Shown: in pieces, positions 41,775 through 50,967 of the stretch
How positions within the stretch are numbered: the first letter of the stretch is position 1
How the letters are laid out: each line of letters begins with the position of its first letter
From: Gammaproteobacteria bacterium
Lineage (GTDB): Bacteria > Pseudomonadota > Gammaproteobacteria > Steroidobacterales > Foliamicaceae
NCBI GenBank assembly: GCA_011523505.1
Contig: WTGP01000042.1
Location: forward strand, 61,087-125,086
DNA length: 64,000 bases
Direction: 5' to 3'
Program-made: the position numbers and the translations under genes
Notes under the pieces: generated by a model
What the model saw: the letters and a program-made list of their open reading frames with translations, nothing else
Database searches by the model: none
What the model was told of the DNA's origin: nothing

Positions 41775-41873
41775 GCCCTTCGTTCGTCCCCCTCCTCGTT
41801 GGAGACGCCATCCTGGCTCGATTCTCGCTCTCCTGCTTCAACGCTCCTACGAGGAGGGGGACGAACGAAGGGC
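41775..41873 (-). repeat. Long inverted-repeat (hairpin) element, copy B
   Basis: Perfectly complementary 25-base arms (41775-41799 and 41849-41873; GCCCTTCGTTCGTCC ... GGACGAACGAAGGGC) flank a 49-base centre, and four further pairs form after one mismatch. Read on the minus strand, the centre runs AGGAGCGTTGAAGCAGGA ... CAGGATGGCGTCTCC, matching copy C on the plus strand in order (GGAG-GT-GA, GCAGGA, CAGGATG, GCGTCTCC). Copies B and C are therefore in opposite orientation. Confidence 0.85.
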
Positions 41874-41907
41874 TTTAGCAGGCGCTACGAAGGCTGGCGG
41901 CAAGCAA

Positions 41908-42015
41908 GCCGGTATCGTTGCTCCTTCCTCGTGGGAGTGTCGAGGGCAGGACGCCCTCGCCAAGCGTCAGGATGACTTCATGCGTCTCCCACGAGGAAGG
42001 AGCAACGATACCGGC
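41908..42015 (+). repeat. Long inverted-repeat (hairpin) element, copy C
   Basis: Perfectly complementary 30-base arms (41908-41937 and 41986-42015; GCCGGTATCGTTGCTCC ... GGAGCAACGATACCGGC) flank a 48-base centre. The centre has its own 7-bp hairpin CGAGGGC-AGGAC-GCCCTCG (41941-41959), followed by CAGGATGACTTCATGCGT. The element ends 30 bp before the -10 box of tRNA-fMet. No reading frame of note is present. Confidence 0.87.
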
Positions 42016-42045
42016 GTATACCGCAATTCCTGCGGCGTTTTCCTG

Positions 42046-42051
42046 TATAAT
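42046..42051 (+). promoter_or_regulatory. -10 box of the tRNA-fMet/rimP-nusA-infB transcript
   Basis: A perfect TATAAT lies 15 bp before the mature tRNA 5' end, so transcription would begin about 5-10 bases ahead of the tRNA. The -35 is weak: GCAATT at 42023-42028 with a 17-bp spacer is the best match. A GC-rich discriminator (GCGACTCGCGG) follows the -10, as in stringently controlled promoters. Confidence 0.6.
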
Positions 42052-42066
42052 TTTGCGACTCGCGGT

Positions 42067-42143
42067 TGCGGGGTGGAGCAGTCAGGCAGCTCGTCGGGCT
42101 CATAACCCGAAGGTCACAGGTTCAAATCCTGTCCCCGCTACCA
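42067..42143 (+). tRNA. metY: Initiator tRNA-fMet(CAT)
   Basis: A 77-nt cloverleaf with CCA encoded. The anticodon stem TCGGG/CCCGA has the three consecutive G:C pairs that mark initiator tRNAs; the anticodon CAT is at 42101-42103. The acceptor TGCGGGG faces CCCCGCT, so positions 1 and 72 are U and U: unpaired, as initiators require, though E. coli uses C and A. Position upstream of rimP-nusA-infB is that of E. coli metY. Confidence 0.95.
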
Positions 42144-42159
42144 GTTTGGTTTTGCGATG

Positions 42160-42179
42160 GCCCCGCGAGGGGCTTTTTT
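42160..42179 (+). terminator. Rho-independent terminator/attenuator between tRNA-fMet and rimP
   Basis: GCCCC-GCGA-GGGGC, a 5-bp GC stem with a stable tetraloop, is followed directly by TTTTTT. It begins 17 bp after the tRNA CCA and ends 4 bp before the rimP ATG. It should end most tRNA transcripts, so rimP-nusA-infB would be reached by read-through or another promoter. Confidence 0.75.
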
Positions 42180-42183
42180 GTGC

Positions 42184-42660
42184 ATGGTGAACATGATTCT
42201 GGACAGGCTTAACGGACTGCTGGAGCCCTGCGTCGAAGCGATGGGGTACGAGCTGGCGGACCTGGAACTGAAGCGCGAGCGACGCGGCCAGGTGCTGCGC
42301 CTGTTCATCGACCAGGATTCGGGCATCGGCCTTGAAGACTGCGAGCGGGTGAGCGGCCAGGTCAGCGCACTGCTCGACGTGGAGGACCCGATTCCGGGGC
42401 ACTACAACCTGGAGGTGTCTTCGCCCGGTCTCGACCGAAAGCTGGCAAAACCCGAGCATTTTGACCGCTTTGCGGGGCGCCGAGTGCAGGTGAGGATGCG
42501 CGGCCCGCATCTCGGCCGCAGGAATTTCGGCGGCACGCTGCTGGCGCGCGAAGGCGATGTCATCGTGCTGGACGTTCCCGACGGGACCGGGCGGGTCGAG
42601 CTGGACCTGCGGGACGTCGTGGTGGCGAGACTGGCTCCGGAAATTCACTTCGAGGACTGA
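42184..42660 (+). CDS. rimP: Ribosome maturation factor RimP
   Basis: 158 residues. RimP assists 30S subunit maturation. It has the N-terminal alpha/beta domain (LLEPCVEAMGYELADLELKRERRGQVLRLFIDQDSGIGLEDCERVSGQVSALLDVEDPIPGHYNLEVSSPGLDRKL) and an SH3-like C-terminal domain (RFAGRRVQVRMRGPHLGRRNFGGTLLAREGDVIVLDV). ATG 42184 is used; ATG 42193 is equally good. No clear Shine-Dalgarno is free, because the preceding 20 bases form the terminator hairpin. It is followed by nusA after 3 bp. Confidence 0.95.
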   Translation: MVNMILDRLNGLLEPCVEAMGYELADLELKRERRGQVLRLFIDQDSGIGLEDCERVSGQVSALLDVEDPIPGHYNLEVSSPGLDRKLAKPEHFDRFAGRRVQVRMRGPHLGRRNFGGTLLAREGDVIVLDVPDGTGRVELDLRDVVVARLAPEIHFED

Positions 42661-42663
42661 CGG

Positions 42664-44199
42664 GTGTTTGGCAGCAAGGAAATACTGGAAGCCGTAGAGC
42701 TTCTGTCCAACGAGAAAGCCATCGGCAAGGACGTGGTCTTTTCCGCCGTCGAGGCGGGCCTGGCGGCTGCGCGGCGCCGGCTGCTCGCCGAGGACGTCGA
42801 GATCCGGGTAGCCATCGACCGGCATACCGGCGAGCAGGAGTACTTCCGGCAATGGGAGGTCATGGAGGACGAGGCCGAGGAAATCGAGGCGCCCACCCGC
42901 CAGCTGCGCCTCGCCGAGGCCCGCCAGATCGATCCCGGGGCGGAACCCGGCGGCGTCGTGGAGAAGCCCATGGACGGCATGGACCTGGGCCATATCGGCG
43001 CGTACACGGCCAAGCACGTCATCAACCAGAAAGTGCGCGAAGCCGAACGCGCGCTGATCCGGGAACGCTACCAGGGCCGGATCGGCGAATTGCTGAGCGG
43101 CGTGGTCAAGCGCGTGGACCGAAACGGCGTCTACGTGGACCTGGGCGGCGGTGTCGAAGGCTTTGTGCCGCGCGAGCACATGATTCCGAGAGAGCCGATT
43201 CGCCCCCAGGACCGGGTCAAGGGTCTGCTCTACGAGGTGGCGACCGAAACCCGCGGACCGCAGTTGAAGCTCACCCGCACCAGCCCGGAATTCCTGATGG
43301 CCCTTTTCAGGGTGGAGGTTCCCGAAGTCGGACAGGACCTGATCGAGATCCTGGGAGCGGCCCGCGATCCGGGTGCGCGGGCCAAGATCGCCGTGCGTTC
43401 CAGGGAGCCCAGGATCGACCCGGTGGGCGCCTGCGTGGGCATGCGCGGATCGCGAGTGCAGGCCGTCACCAACGAGATTGCGGGCGAGCGGGTGGACATC
43501 ATCCTTTGGGACGAGAACCCGGCGCAGTTCGTGGTCAACGCGATGTCGCCGGCCGACGTCGTGCAGATCATGGTGGATGAGGACCACCGCCGCATGGACA
43601 TCGCCGTATCCGAATCCATGGTGTCCCAGGCGATCGGCCGCGGCGGGCAGAACATACGCCTGGCCAGCCGCCTGACCGGCTGGGAGTTGAACGCCATGAC
43701 CCCCACCGAGATCGAGTCGAAGATCGAAGGGGAGAACCGCCAGCTCATCGAAATGTTCCGCGAGCAGCTGTCGGTGGGCGAAGACGTCGCCCAGGTGCTG
43801 GTGGACGAGGGAATCACCGATCTCGAGGGCATCGCCTACTCACCGGTCGCCGAGCTTTACGCGATCGAGGAATTCGACGAACCGCTGGTGGACCAGTTGC
43901 GCGGACGCGCGCGCGACGTGCTGCTCATGGACGCCCTCAGCCGCGAAGAGGAAATGGAGCAGGCCACCCCGGCCGACGACCTGTTCGAAGTCGAGGGCAT
44001 GACCCGCGCGCTGGCCTACTCGCTGGCCGGCCAGGGCGTATCCACGCGCGAGGACCTGGCCTGGGAGGAAGCCGACTACCTGGCCGAACATATCGAAGAC
44101 CTGACTGAAGAGTTTGCCGGCCAACTGATCATGGCGGCGCGGGCGCCCTGGTTTGCCGAGGAGGAGGAGCAGGAGGAGGCGCAGGCGGAAAATGACTGA
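42664..44199 (+). CDS. nusA: Transcription termination/antitermination protein NusA
   Basis: 511 residues. NusA binds RNA polymerase and nascent RNA and modulates pausing, termination and antitermination. Order: N-terminal polymerase-binding domain (1-130), S1 domain (GRIGELLSGVVKRVDRNGVYVDLGGGVEGFVPREHMIP), two KH domains (VGACVGMRGSRVQAVTNEI and SQAIGRGGQNIRLASRLTGWEL), and two C-terminal acidic helix-hairpin repeats as in other gammaproteobacteria. The GTG at 42664 is three bases after rimP. It overlaps infB by 8 bp. Confidence 0.97.
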   Translation: MFGSKEILEAVELLSNEKAIGKDVVFSAVEAGLAAARRRLLAEDVEIRVAIDRHTGEQEYFRQWEVMEDEAEEIEAPTRQLRLAEARQIDPGAEPGGVVEKPMDGMDLGHIGAYTAKHVINQKVREAERALIRERYQGRIGELLSGVVKRVDRNGVYVDLGGGVEGFVPREHMIPREPIRPQDRVKGLLYEVATETRGPQLKLTRTSPEFLMALFRVEVPEVGQDLIEILGAARDPGARAKIAVRSREPRIDPVGACVGMRGSRVQAVTNEIAGERVDIILWDENPAQFVVNAMSPADVVQIMVDEDHRRMDIAVSESMVSQAIGRGGQNIRLASRLTGWELNAMTPTEIESKIEGENRQLIEMFREQLSVGEDVAQVLVDEGITDLEGIAYSPVAELYAIEEFDEPLVDQLRGRARDVLLMDALSREEEMEQATPADDLFEVEGMTRALAYSLAGQGVSTREDLAWEEADYLAEHIEDLTEEFAGQLIMAARAPWFAEEEEQEEAQAEND

Positions 44200-46753
44200 C
44201 CTGACTGTCGCCAAACTTGCCGAAAACCTCAAGGTGCCGGTGGAGCACCTGATGGACCAGCTTGAGCGTGCCGGGCACAGCTTCGAGGACGCCAGCCAGA
44301 CCGTCCCGGACGTGGCCCGCGAAGAGTTGCTGGCCTTTCTGCGCAGCCGTCACGGGCACGGCGAGTCCGTGTCAAGGGATTCCGCGATGCCGCGGGAAAT
44401 CAGCATTACCCGCCGTGAATCCGTGGAGGTGGTGCAGGTTGACCAGGGGCGCCGCCGGGCCGTCCAGGTCGATTTTCGGCGCAAGCGGAAATTCGTAAAC
44501 CGCGCGGCGCTGGAGCGTGAAGCCCTTGCGCGCCGCCAGGAGGAGGAAGCGCGCAGACTGGAAGAGGAAAGCCAGGCCGCGAAGGAAGCTGAAGAGAAGG
44601 AGAGGCAGCTCGCCGAGGAGGAGGCGCGCAAGGAGCAGGAGCAGGCCGAACGCGAGGAGGCGCGCCAGGCGCAGGCCGAGGAAGACGCGAAGAAGCAGGC
44701 GGAGGAGGAGGCCGAGCTCGAAAAGGCGCAGGAACAGGCTCGCCTGGAGCGGGAGCAGGCGGAGCGACAGGCGGAGGAGAAGCGCAGGGCGGAGGCGGCC
44801 CAGGCGGCCCGGGCCCGCGAAGATACCGCACGCAAGACGGCGAGGGCTCCCAAGGCTGCGCGATCGAGGAAAGCGCCGCCGAGGGAAGAGCTGCACGTGG
44901 CCGCCCATGTGCGCCCGCGCCGCACCCGGCGCCGCAAGGCGCGCCGACACGCGACGGCCAAGGTGGAGAACGTCAACGCCTTTGTGCGGCCCGCCGCGCC
45001 GATCGTGCATACGGTGGAAGTGCCCGAGTCCATTACCGTGTCGGAACTGGCGCGCCAGATGGCGGTCGGCGCGGAGAAGGTCATCGCCAAACTCATGCAG
45101 GAAGGCGTTTTGGCGGGTATCAACGATACCCTGGACCAGACGACCGCGATGATCATCGTCGAGTCGATGGGCCACGAGGTCGTCGCCCAGGCCGAAGCCA
45201 ACGAAGAGGCGGTCCTGCTCGAGCGGGCCGTTACTGTTTCCGGCGAGGAGGAGCCGCGCGACCCGGTCGTGACCATCATGGGCCACGTCGATCACGGCAA
45301 GACTTCGCTGCTGGACTACATGCGCAGCAGCAGCGTTGCCGCCTCGGAAGCGGGCGGCATCACCCAGCACATCGGCGCTTACAGGGTGCGGGCGGGCGAC
45401 GGCGCGATCACCTTCCTGGACACGCCCGGCCATGCGGCCTTTACCGCCATGCGGGCCCGCGGCGCCAGCCTGACCGATATCGTTATCCTGGTCATTGCCG
45501 CCGACGACGGCGTCAAGCCGCAGACCGAGGAGGCGATCAAACACGCGCAGGCCGCCGAGGTGCCCATCGTGGTTGCGATCAACAAGATCGACCTGGAGGA
45601 CGCCGATCCCACTCAGGTGCGCAACCAGCTCAACGTGCTGGGCCTCGCGCCGGAGGAATACGGCGGCGATACGCAGGTCGCCGAGATTTCGGCCCTTACC
45701 GGCGAAGGCATCGACGACCTGCTGGAGAAAGTACAGCTGCAGGCGGACTTACTGGAGCTCAGGGCCAGGCGCAAGGGCGGCGCCCGCGGCGTGGTAATTG
45801 AATCGACCATCGAGACCGGCCGCGGCCCGGTAATGACGCTCCTGGTGACGGAAGGCCGCCTGCGCAAGGGCAACATTCTGCTGGCCGGCGCGGAGTTCGG
45901 GCGGGTCCAGTCCCTGCGCAACGAAAGCGGCAAGCAGATCGACCATGCCACGCCGTCCGTGCCGGTTGTGGTGCAGGGCCTGTCCGGCGCCCCGGAAGCG
46001 GGCCAGGACGCGGTCGTATTCCCGGCGGAACGCTATGCAAGGGAATTGGCCGAATGGCGCGCGCGCGCCGCCCGCGAGCGGCAGCTTGCGCAGCGCAAGG
46101 GTCAGCCGGCGTTCTCCGGCGCATTCCCCGGCGAGGACGAGACCCAGTCCGTGCGGCTGCTGGTGAAAGCCGACGTGCGCGGCAGCGTCGAGGCGCTGTG
46201 CGATGCGCTGGCGCGCCTGAGCCGCGACGAAGTGGAGGTGGATCTCGTGTCGTCCGGAGTCGGCGGCATCACCGAGTCCGACATCAACCTGGCGGCCACG
46301 TCGGAGGCTTCCGTGATCGGCTTCAACGTACGGCTGGATCCGGGCGGACAGCAGGCGCGCAAGGCCACCGGCGTGGAGGTGCGCTACTACAGCGTGATCT
46401 ACGAAGTCCTCGATGACGTGCAGGAGGTCATCAAGGGCCGCCTGGCGCCGGTTCTGCGCGAGTCCATCGTGGGCAACGCCGAAGTCCGGGAAGTGTTCCA
46501 TTCGCCGAAATTCGGGGACATTGCGGGCTGTCTGGTCACCGACGGACTGGTCAAGCGCAACAATCCCATACGCGTCTTGCGGGATGCCGTGGTGATTTAC
46601 GAAGGCGAACTGGAATCCCTGCGGCGGTTCAAGGACGATGTCGAACAGGTACGGGCGGGAACCGAGTGCGGTATCGGCGTGCGCAACTACAAGGACGTAC
46701 GTGCAGGGGACATCATCGAGTGCTTCGAGAGCGTGGAGGAGGCCAGGACCTGA
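44192..46753 (+). CDS. infB: Translation initiation factor IF-2
   Basis: 853 residues. IF-2 is the GTPase that brings fMet-tRNA to the 30S subunit and promotes subunit joining. The N-terminus has an IF2N domain ([25 protein letters not shown]), then about 110 residues of Glu/Lys/Arg/Ala-rich coiled coil (about 115-225) and a very basic linker. A second IF2N-like segment ([31 protein letters not shown]) precedes the G domain: [29 protein letters not shown], and NKIDLEDAD. Domains II, III and IV follow and appear intact. The ATG at 44192 overlaps nusA by 8 bp. Confidence 0.97.
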   Translation: MTDLTVAKLAENLKVPVEHLMDQLERAGHSFEDASQTVPDVAREELLAFLRSRHGHGESVSRDSAMPREISITRRESVEVVQVDQGRRRAVQVDFRRKRKFVNRAALEREALARRQEEEARRLEEESQAAKEAEEKERQLAEEEARKEQEQAEREEARQAQAEEDAKKQAEEEAELEKAQEQARLEREQAERQAEEKRRAEAAQAARAREDTARKTARAPKAARSRKAPPREELHVAAHVRPRRTRRRKARRHATAKVENVNAFVRPAAPIVHTVEVPESITVSELARQMAVGAEKVIAKLMQEGVLAGINDTLDQTTAMIIVESMGHEVVAQAEANEEAVLLERAVTVSGEEEPRDPVVTIMGHVDHGKTSLLDYMRSSSVAASEAGGITQHIGAYRVRAGDGAITFLDTPGHAAFTAMRARGASLTDIVILVIAADDGVKPQTEEAIKHAQAAEVPIVVAINKIDLEDADPTQVRNQLNVLGLAPEEYGGDTQVAEISALTGEGIDDLLEKVQLQADLLELRARRKGGARGVVIESTIETGRGPVMTLLVTEGRLRKGNILLAGAEFGRVQSLRNESGKQIDHATPSVPVVVQGLSGAPEAGQDAVVFPAERYARELAEWRARAARERQLAQRKGQPAFSGAFPGEDETQSVRLLVKADVRGSVEALCDALARLSRDEVEVDLVSSGVGGITESDINLAATSEASVIGFNVRLDPGGQQARKATGVEVRYYSVIYEVLDDVQEVIKGRLAPVLRESIVGNAEVREVFHSPKFGDIAGCLVTDGLVKRNNPIRVLRDAVVIYEGELESLRRFKDDVEQVRAGTECGIGVRNYKDVRAGDIIECFESVEEART

Positions 46754-46799
46754 CCGGCCTCCGTGCCGGAGCGCCCGGGCGCAGCAGCCGCTGACGGAC

Positions 46800-47162
46800 G
46801 TGCCCCGCGAATTTACACGCGCGCAGAGGCTGTCCGCGCGGGCCTTGCGCGTTTTTGCCACCATGACCTATTCCGAACTGCGCGACCCGCGGCTGAGCGG
46901 CGTCCAATTCACGCACGTGGCGTTTTCACCGGACTTGAGCGTCTGCCGCGTCTGGTACCTGCCCGGATCCGCCGACGGGGAAACGACCGCGGCTTCCCTC
47001 AAGGCCGCGAGCGGCTACATGCGCAAGCGCCTCGGGGAGTCCTTTCGCCTTCGCCGGCAGCCGGAGCTGCGGTTCGTGCTCGACGAAAGCATCGCCAGGG
47101 GCGAGGCGCTCGAAGATCTGATCGAGGACGCCGTGCGCAAGGATCAGGCGGCCCGAAAATGA
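46800..47162 (+). CDS. rbfA: 30S ribosome-binding factor A
   Basis: 120 residues. RbfA is a KH-fold 16S rRNA maturation factor needed for 5'-end processing and cold growth. Matches include REFTRAQRLSARALRVFATMTYSELRDPRLSGVQFTHVAFSPDLSVCRVWY and SGYMRKRLGESFRLRRQPELRFVLDESIARGEALEDLI. GTG at 46800 gives the family N-terminus; there is no ATG in the right place. The stop overlaps the truB ATG by four bases. Confidence 0.94.
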   Translation: MPREFTRAQRLSARALRVFATMTYSELRDPRLSGVQFTHVAFSPDLSVCRVWYLPGSADGETTAASLKAASGYMRKRLGESFRLRRQPELRFVLDESIARGEALEDLIEDAVRKDQAARK

Positions 47163-48100
47163 CGGGTTCCGATCGCAGGAAGCGTGACGTAAGCGGGCTG
47201 CTGTTGCTCGACAAACCGCCCGGAATGACATCCAACGCGGCCTTGCAGCAGGTAAAGCGCCTGTTCCTCGCCCGCAAGGCGGGGCACACGGGCAGCCTGG
47301 ATCCGATCGCCACCGGAATGTTGCCGCTGTGTCTCGGCGAGGCCACGAAGTTGTCCGCATTCCTGCTCAAGGCGGAAAAGACGTACCGCGTGACCGCCTG
47401 CTTCGGGACCAGGACGGACACCGGAGATGCCGAGGGAAAGCCCGTTGCCGAAACCATTCAACGGCCGCGGGATCGGTCGCAACTCGAAGCCGTCCTGAGC
47501 CGGTTTACCGGGGAAACCGAACAGGTTCCGCCCATGTATTCGGCGCTCAAGCACAAGGGCAGGCGGCTGTACGAACTGGCGCGCGCCGGACAGACCGTGG
47601 AACGCGCGCCCCGGCGCATCCGTATTCGCCTGTTCGAACTGGAAGAGTATTCGCCGGCGGAGGCCGTGTTCCTGGTGGCCTGCGGTGGAGGGGTGTATGT
47701 CCGCACCCTGATTGAGGATGTCGCCGAGGCAGTCGGCACGCTGGCCCATGTGAGCGCGCTGAGGAGGCTGGGCGTGGCGCCGTTCGAGGAATCGGGCATG
47801 GTGACCATGGACCGGGTCGAGGCCGTTGCGGCCGGGGGACACTCCGGGCTGGATGCGCTGCTGTTGCCCGCCGATGCCGCCGTTCCGGCTTTACCCGCCG
47901 TAAGACTGTCGGCGAGCGAGAGTTTCTATCTGCAGCGGGGGAATCCCGTTGCCGCGGCCCGCGGGACGCGGCCGGGTCCGGTACGCCTGTACGCGGCCGC
48001 TCAAGGCTTTATCGGCATCGGGGAAGCCACGATCGATGGCCAGGTGGCTCCGCGCCGCCTTCTGAAGCCCCAGGGGGAACATCTCCCCGCGAGCGAATAG
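47159..48100 (+). CDS. truB: tRNA pseudouridine(55) synthase
   Basis: 313 residues. TruB converts U55 in the T loop of tRNAs to pseudouridine. The catalytic Asp48 lies in [64 protein letters not shown] and [28 protein letters not shown] are family blocks. A C-terminal PUA-like region follows from about residue 250. It overlaps rbfA by four bases. Confidence 0.96.
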   Translation: MTGSDRRKRDVSGLLLLDKPPGMTSNAALQQVKRLFLARKAGHTGSLDPIATGMLPLCLGEATKLSAFLLKAEKTYRVTACFGTRTDTGDAEGKPVAETIQRPRDRSQLEAVLSRFTGETEQVPPMYSALKHKGRRLYELARAGQTVERAPRRIRIRLFELEEYSPAEAVFLVACGGGVYVRTLIEDVAEAVGTLAHVSALRRLGVAPFEESGMVTMDRVEAVAAGGHSGLDALLLPADAAVPALPAVRLSASESFYLQRGNPVAAARGTRPGPVRLYAAAQGFIGIGEATIDGQVAPRRLLKPQGEHLPASE

Positions 48101-48125
48101 GGCGTTCTTCGCACGCGAACCGGAG

Positions 48126-48131
48126 TACAAT
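48126..48131 (+). promoter_or_regulatory. Candidate -10 box for rpsO-pnp
   Basis: TACAAT (five of six consensus bases) lies 34 bp before the rpsO ATG in the 64-bp truB-rpsO gap. The -35 would be around 48104-48109 (GTTCTT), a poor match. rpsO has its own promoter in E. coli, which makes the reading plausible. Confidence 0.35.
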
Positions 48132-48164
48132 ACGCCGCTTGAACAAGGGCTGAAGAAAACAGGC

Positions 48165-48434
48165 ATGCCACTTACGACAAGTGATATCGGCGCGACCGTG
48201 CAGGAATATCAGCGCGGTTCGGCGGACACAGGGTCCCCCGAAGTGCAGGTTGCGCTGCTGTCGGCGCGCATCAATGCGCTGTCCGGCCATTTCCGGGCGC
48301 ACAAGCAGGATCATCATTCGCGCAGCGGCCTGCTGCGCATGGTCAATCGCCGCCGCCGGCTACTCAAGTATCTGCGGAACAAGGATCAGGAGCGCTATGC
48401 CAAGCTGATTTCCCGCCTCGGCCTGCGACGCTGA
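48165..48434 (+). CDS. rpsO: 30S ribosomal protein S15
   Basis: 89 residues, exactly the family length. S15 binds the central domain of 16S rRNA early in 30S assembly. The sequence [69 protein letters not shown] is highly conserved. In E. coli, S15 represses its own translation through a leader pseudoknot; none was identified by eye here. pnp follows after 95 bp that include a small hairpin ACTCC/GGAGT (48462-48477). Confidence 0.97.
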   Translation: MPLTTSDIGATVQEYQRGSADTGSPEVQVALLSARINALSGHFRAHKQDHHSRSGLLRMVNRRRRLLKYLRNKDQERYAKLISRLGLRR

Positions 48435-48529
48435 GCGACCGGGAAATGTTTGCCCGAACCACTCCGCCCATGGAGTAAGGATGGCGTGCGCACAAGGCGC
48501 GCGTCGAAACCATTGCAAGAGAGGAAGCA

Positions 48530-50953
48530 GTGTCTATCGTAACGAAAGAATTCCAGTACGGCAGCCACACGGTAACGCTGGAAACAGGAAAAATCGCGCG
48601 CCAGGCCGATGGCGCCGTCGTGGTGAGCATGTCGGAAACCGTCGTGCTCGTAACCGTTGTAGGCGCCAGGGAGGCGGATCCCAGCCGGGATTTCCTGCCT
48701 CTGACGGTGAACTACCAGGAGAAGACGTATTCCGCGGGCCGGATTCCCGGCAGTTTTTTCCGCCGCGAAGGACGGCCGACGGAAAAGGAAACCCTCACCT
48801 GCCGGCTCATCGACCGGCCCCTGAGGCCCATGTTCCCCAAGGGCTTTCATCACGACGTCCAGGTGATCGCCACGGTGCTGTCCACCAACCAGGAAGTCGA
48901 TCCGGACATCCCCTCCATGCTGGGCGCGTTCGCGGCCATGGCCCTGTCGGGACTGCCCTGCGCCGGACCCATCGGAGCGGCCAGGGTGGGTTGGGTCAAT
49001 GACGAGTTCGTCATCAACCCCACCGCCACCGAACTGGAGTCGTCGCGGCTCAACCTCGTGGTGGCGGGCACCGAGAATGCCGTGCTCATGGTGGAATCGG
49101 AAGCGGACCTGCTGTCGGAGGAAACCATGCTGAATGCCGTGCTGTTCGGGCATGAGCAGATGCAGGCGGCGATCGGGGCGATCGGAGAGTTCGCCGCCGA
49201 GGCCGGCAAACCCTCCTGGGACTGGCAGCCGAAGGCGGAGAACGAGGAACTCGCCGCGGAGGTGGACCGCGTCGCCGGCAAGGATCTTTCCGCGGCCTAC
49301 ACGGTCACGGAGAAGACCGAGCGCAATGAAAACCTTCGCGAAGTCCGTGCGCGGGCAATCGAGGAATTGGCCGCCGAGGACGCGGCATCTTCGGAGTTGC
49401 GCGAGATTTCGTCCGCGCTCAAGAGCCTCGAAAAGGACATCGTGCGCAAGCGGGTGCTGTCGGGCGAGCCGCGTATCGACGGCCGCGACAATTTCACGGT
49501 TCGCGGTCTGGACATCGAGGTGGGCGTGCTGCCCCGCACCCACGGTTCGGCATTGTTCACCCGCGGCGAAACGCAGGCCCTGGTGACCGCGACACTGGGC
49601 ACCGACCGCGACGCGCAGATCGTGGAGGGTCTGGAAGGCACCGGCCGCGACCGGTTCATGCTGCACTACAACTTCCCGCCGTACTCGGTGGGAGAAACGG
49701 GCTTCATGACCGGACCCAAACGGCGCGAAATCGGCCACGGGCGGCTGGCCCGGCGCGGCATAGCGGCGGTGCTGCCCAACATGGAGGAGTTTCCGTACGT
49801 GCTCCGCGTGGTCTCGGAGATCACCGAGTCGAACGGCTCCAGTTCCATGGCCAGCGTCTGCGGGTCAAGCCTCGCGCTGATGGACGCCGGCGTGAAATTG
49901 AAGGCCCCGGTGGCCGGCATTGCCATGGGCCTGGTGAAGGACGGCGACGATTACGCGGTCCTGACGGACATTCTGGGCGACGAGGATCACCTGGGCGACA
50001 TGGACTTCAAGGTGGCCGGCGCCGAAGAGGGCATCAGCGCCTTGCAGATGGACATCAAGATCGACGGAATAACAAGGGACATCATGGCCGAAGCCCTGGA
50101 ACAGGCCCGCACGGCGCGCCTGCACATACTGTCCGAGATGAACAAGGTGATCGCGACGTCCAGGGAGGAGATCTCCGACTGGGCGCCGTCCATCTTCACG
50201 ATGCAGATCGACAGGGAGAAGATCGGCGACGTGATCGGCAAGGGCGGTGCCGTTATCCGCTCGATTACCGAGGAGACCGGGGCCGAAATCAATATTGAGG
50301 ACGACGGCACGGTGAAGATCGCCTCGGTCGATGGCGAGTCCGGCCGGGAAGCGCGCAGACGGGTCGAAATGATCGTGTCCGACGTCGAAGTCGGCCAGGT
50401 CTATGACGGCAAGGTGGCGCGGCTGATGGACTTCGGCGCATTCGTCACCATCGTTCCGGGCAAGGACGGCCTGGTGCACATTTCGCAGATTTCCGACGAA
50501 CGCGTGGACCGGGTCAGCGACCGTCTTTCCGAGGGCGACGCGGTGCGGGTGAAGGTGCTGGAAGTGGACCGCCAGGGCCGGATACGCCTGAGCATGCGCA
50601 ACCTGGACGGAGAGGGGGAGGACACTGCCTCATCGCCCCCTCCCCGCAGCCGGGTTCAGGAGATCGAGGTCGGCAAGGTTTACGAGGGCACCGTGTCCAG
50701 CGTCATGGATTACGGCGCCTTCGTTACGGTGCTGCCGGGCACCGACGGCCTGGTGCATATATCCCAGATGTCCGATCGGCGCATCGAGCGCACCAGCGAC
50801 GTGGTGAAGGTGGGCGACAGCGTCAGCGTGCGGGTCATGGAAGTGGACGGGCGCGGGCGCATCCGTCTGACCATGCGCGGCCTTCAGGAGGGGGGCTCCG
50901 CCGCCGGCGATGGCGCCGGCCGCCGCCGCCCACGCCGCCGCCGCCGCGCCTGA
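48530..50953 (+). CDS. pnp: Polynucleotide phosphorylase with two tandem S1 domains
   Basis: 807 residues, about 95 longer than E. coli PNPase. PNPase degrades RNA 3'-to-5' by phosphorolysis and works with RNase E and helicases. Two RNase PH-like cores with the helical linker occupy residues 1 to about 555 ([61 protein letters not shown]). KH follows ([17 protein letters not shown], about 560-615), then S1 at about 620-693 ([21 protein letters not shown]) and a second, closely similar S1 at about 711-785 ([21 protein letters not shown]). A basic tail [10 protein letters not shown] ends the protein. GTG at 48530 has GAGGAAG upstream. Confidence 0.95.
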   Translation: MSIVTKEFQYGSHTVTLETGKIARQADGAVVVSMSETVVLVTVVGAREADPSRDFLPLTVNYQEKTYSAGRIPGSFFRREGRPTEKETLTCRLIDRPLRPMFPKGFHHDVQVIATVLSTNQEVDPDIPSMLGAFAAMALSGLPCAGPIGAARVGWVNDEFVINPTATELESSRLNLVVAGTENAVLMVESEADLLSEETMLNAVLFGHEQMQAAIGAIGEFAAEAGKPSWDWQPKAENEELAAEVDRVAGKDLSAAYTVTEKTERNENLREVRARAIEELAAEDAASSELREISSALKSLEKDIVRKRVLSGEPRIDGRDNFTVRGLDIEVGVLPRTHGSALFTRGETQALVTATLGTDRDAQIVEGLEGTGRDRFMLHYNFPPYSVGETGFMTGPKRREIGHGRLARRGIAAVLPNMEEFPYVLRVVSEITESNGSSSMASVCGSSLALMDAGVKLKAPVAGIAMGLVKDGDDYAVLTDILGDEDHLGDMDFKVAGAEEGISALQMDIKIDGITRDIMAEALEQARTARLHILSEMNKVIATSREEISDWAPSIFTMQIDREKIGDVIGKGGAVIRSITEETGAEINIEDDGTVKIASVDGESGREARRRVEMIVSDVEVGQVYDGKVARLMDFGAFVTIVPGKDGLVHISQISDERVDRVSDRLSEGDAVRVKVLEVDRQGRIRLSMRNLDGEGEDTASSPPPRSRVQEIEVGKVYEGTVSSVMDYGAFVTVLPGTDGLVHISQMSDRRIERTSDVVKVGDSVSVRVMEVDGRGRIRLTMRGLQEGGSAAGDGAGRRRPRRRRRA

Positions 50954-50967
50954 GCCCGGGAGCGAGG

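Larger units (their letters stand above)
41692..42066. other. 375-bp intergenic region holding two hairpin elements and a tRNA promoter
   Basis: No gene is supported in this stretch. The first 83 bases, between the carbonic anhydrase start and repeat B, show nothing I can name. Repeat elements B and C, separated by 34 bp, occupy most of the rest. The last 50 bases hold the probable promoter of tRNA-fMet. Confidence 0.7.

Noticed and set aside
41692..42066. CRISPR array in the repeat-rich intergenic region
   Set aside because: The repeats are two different long palindromes in opposite orientation, not regularly spaced identical direct repeats.
48435..48529. RNase III-type autoregulatory hairpin of pnp
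   Set aside because: Only a 5-bp stem (ACTCC/GGAGT) could be seen by eye, not the long double hairpin known in E. coli.
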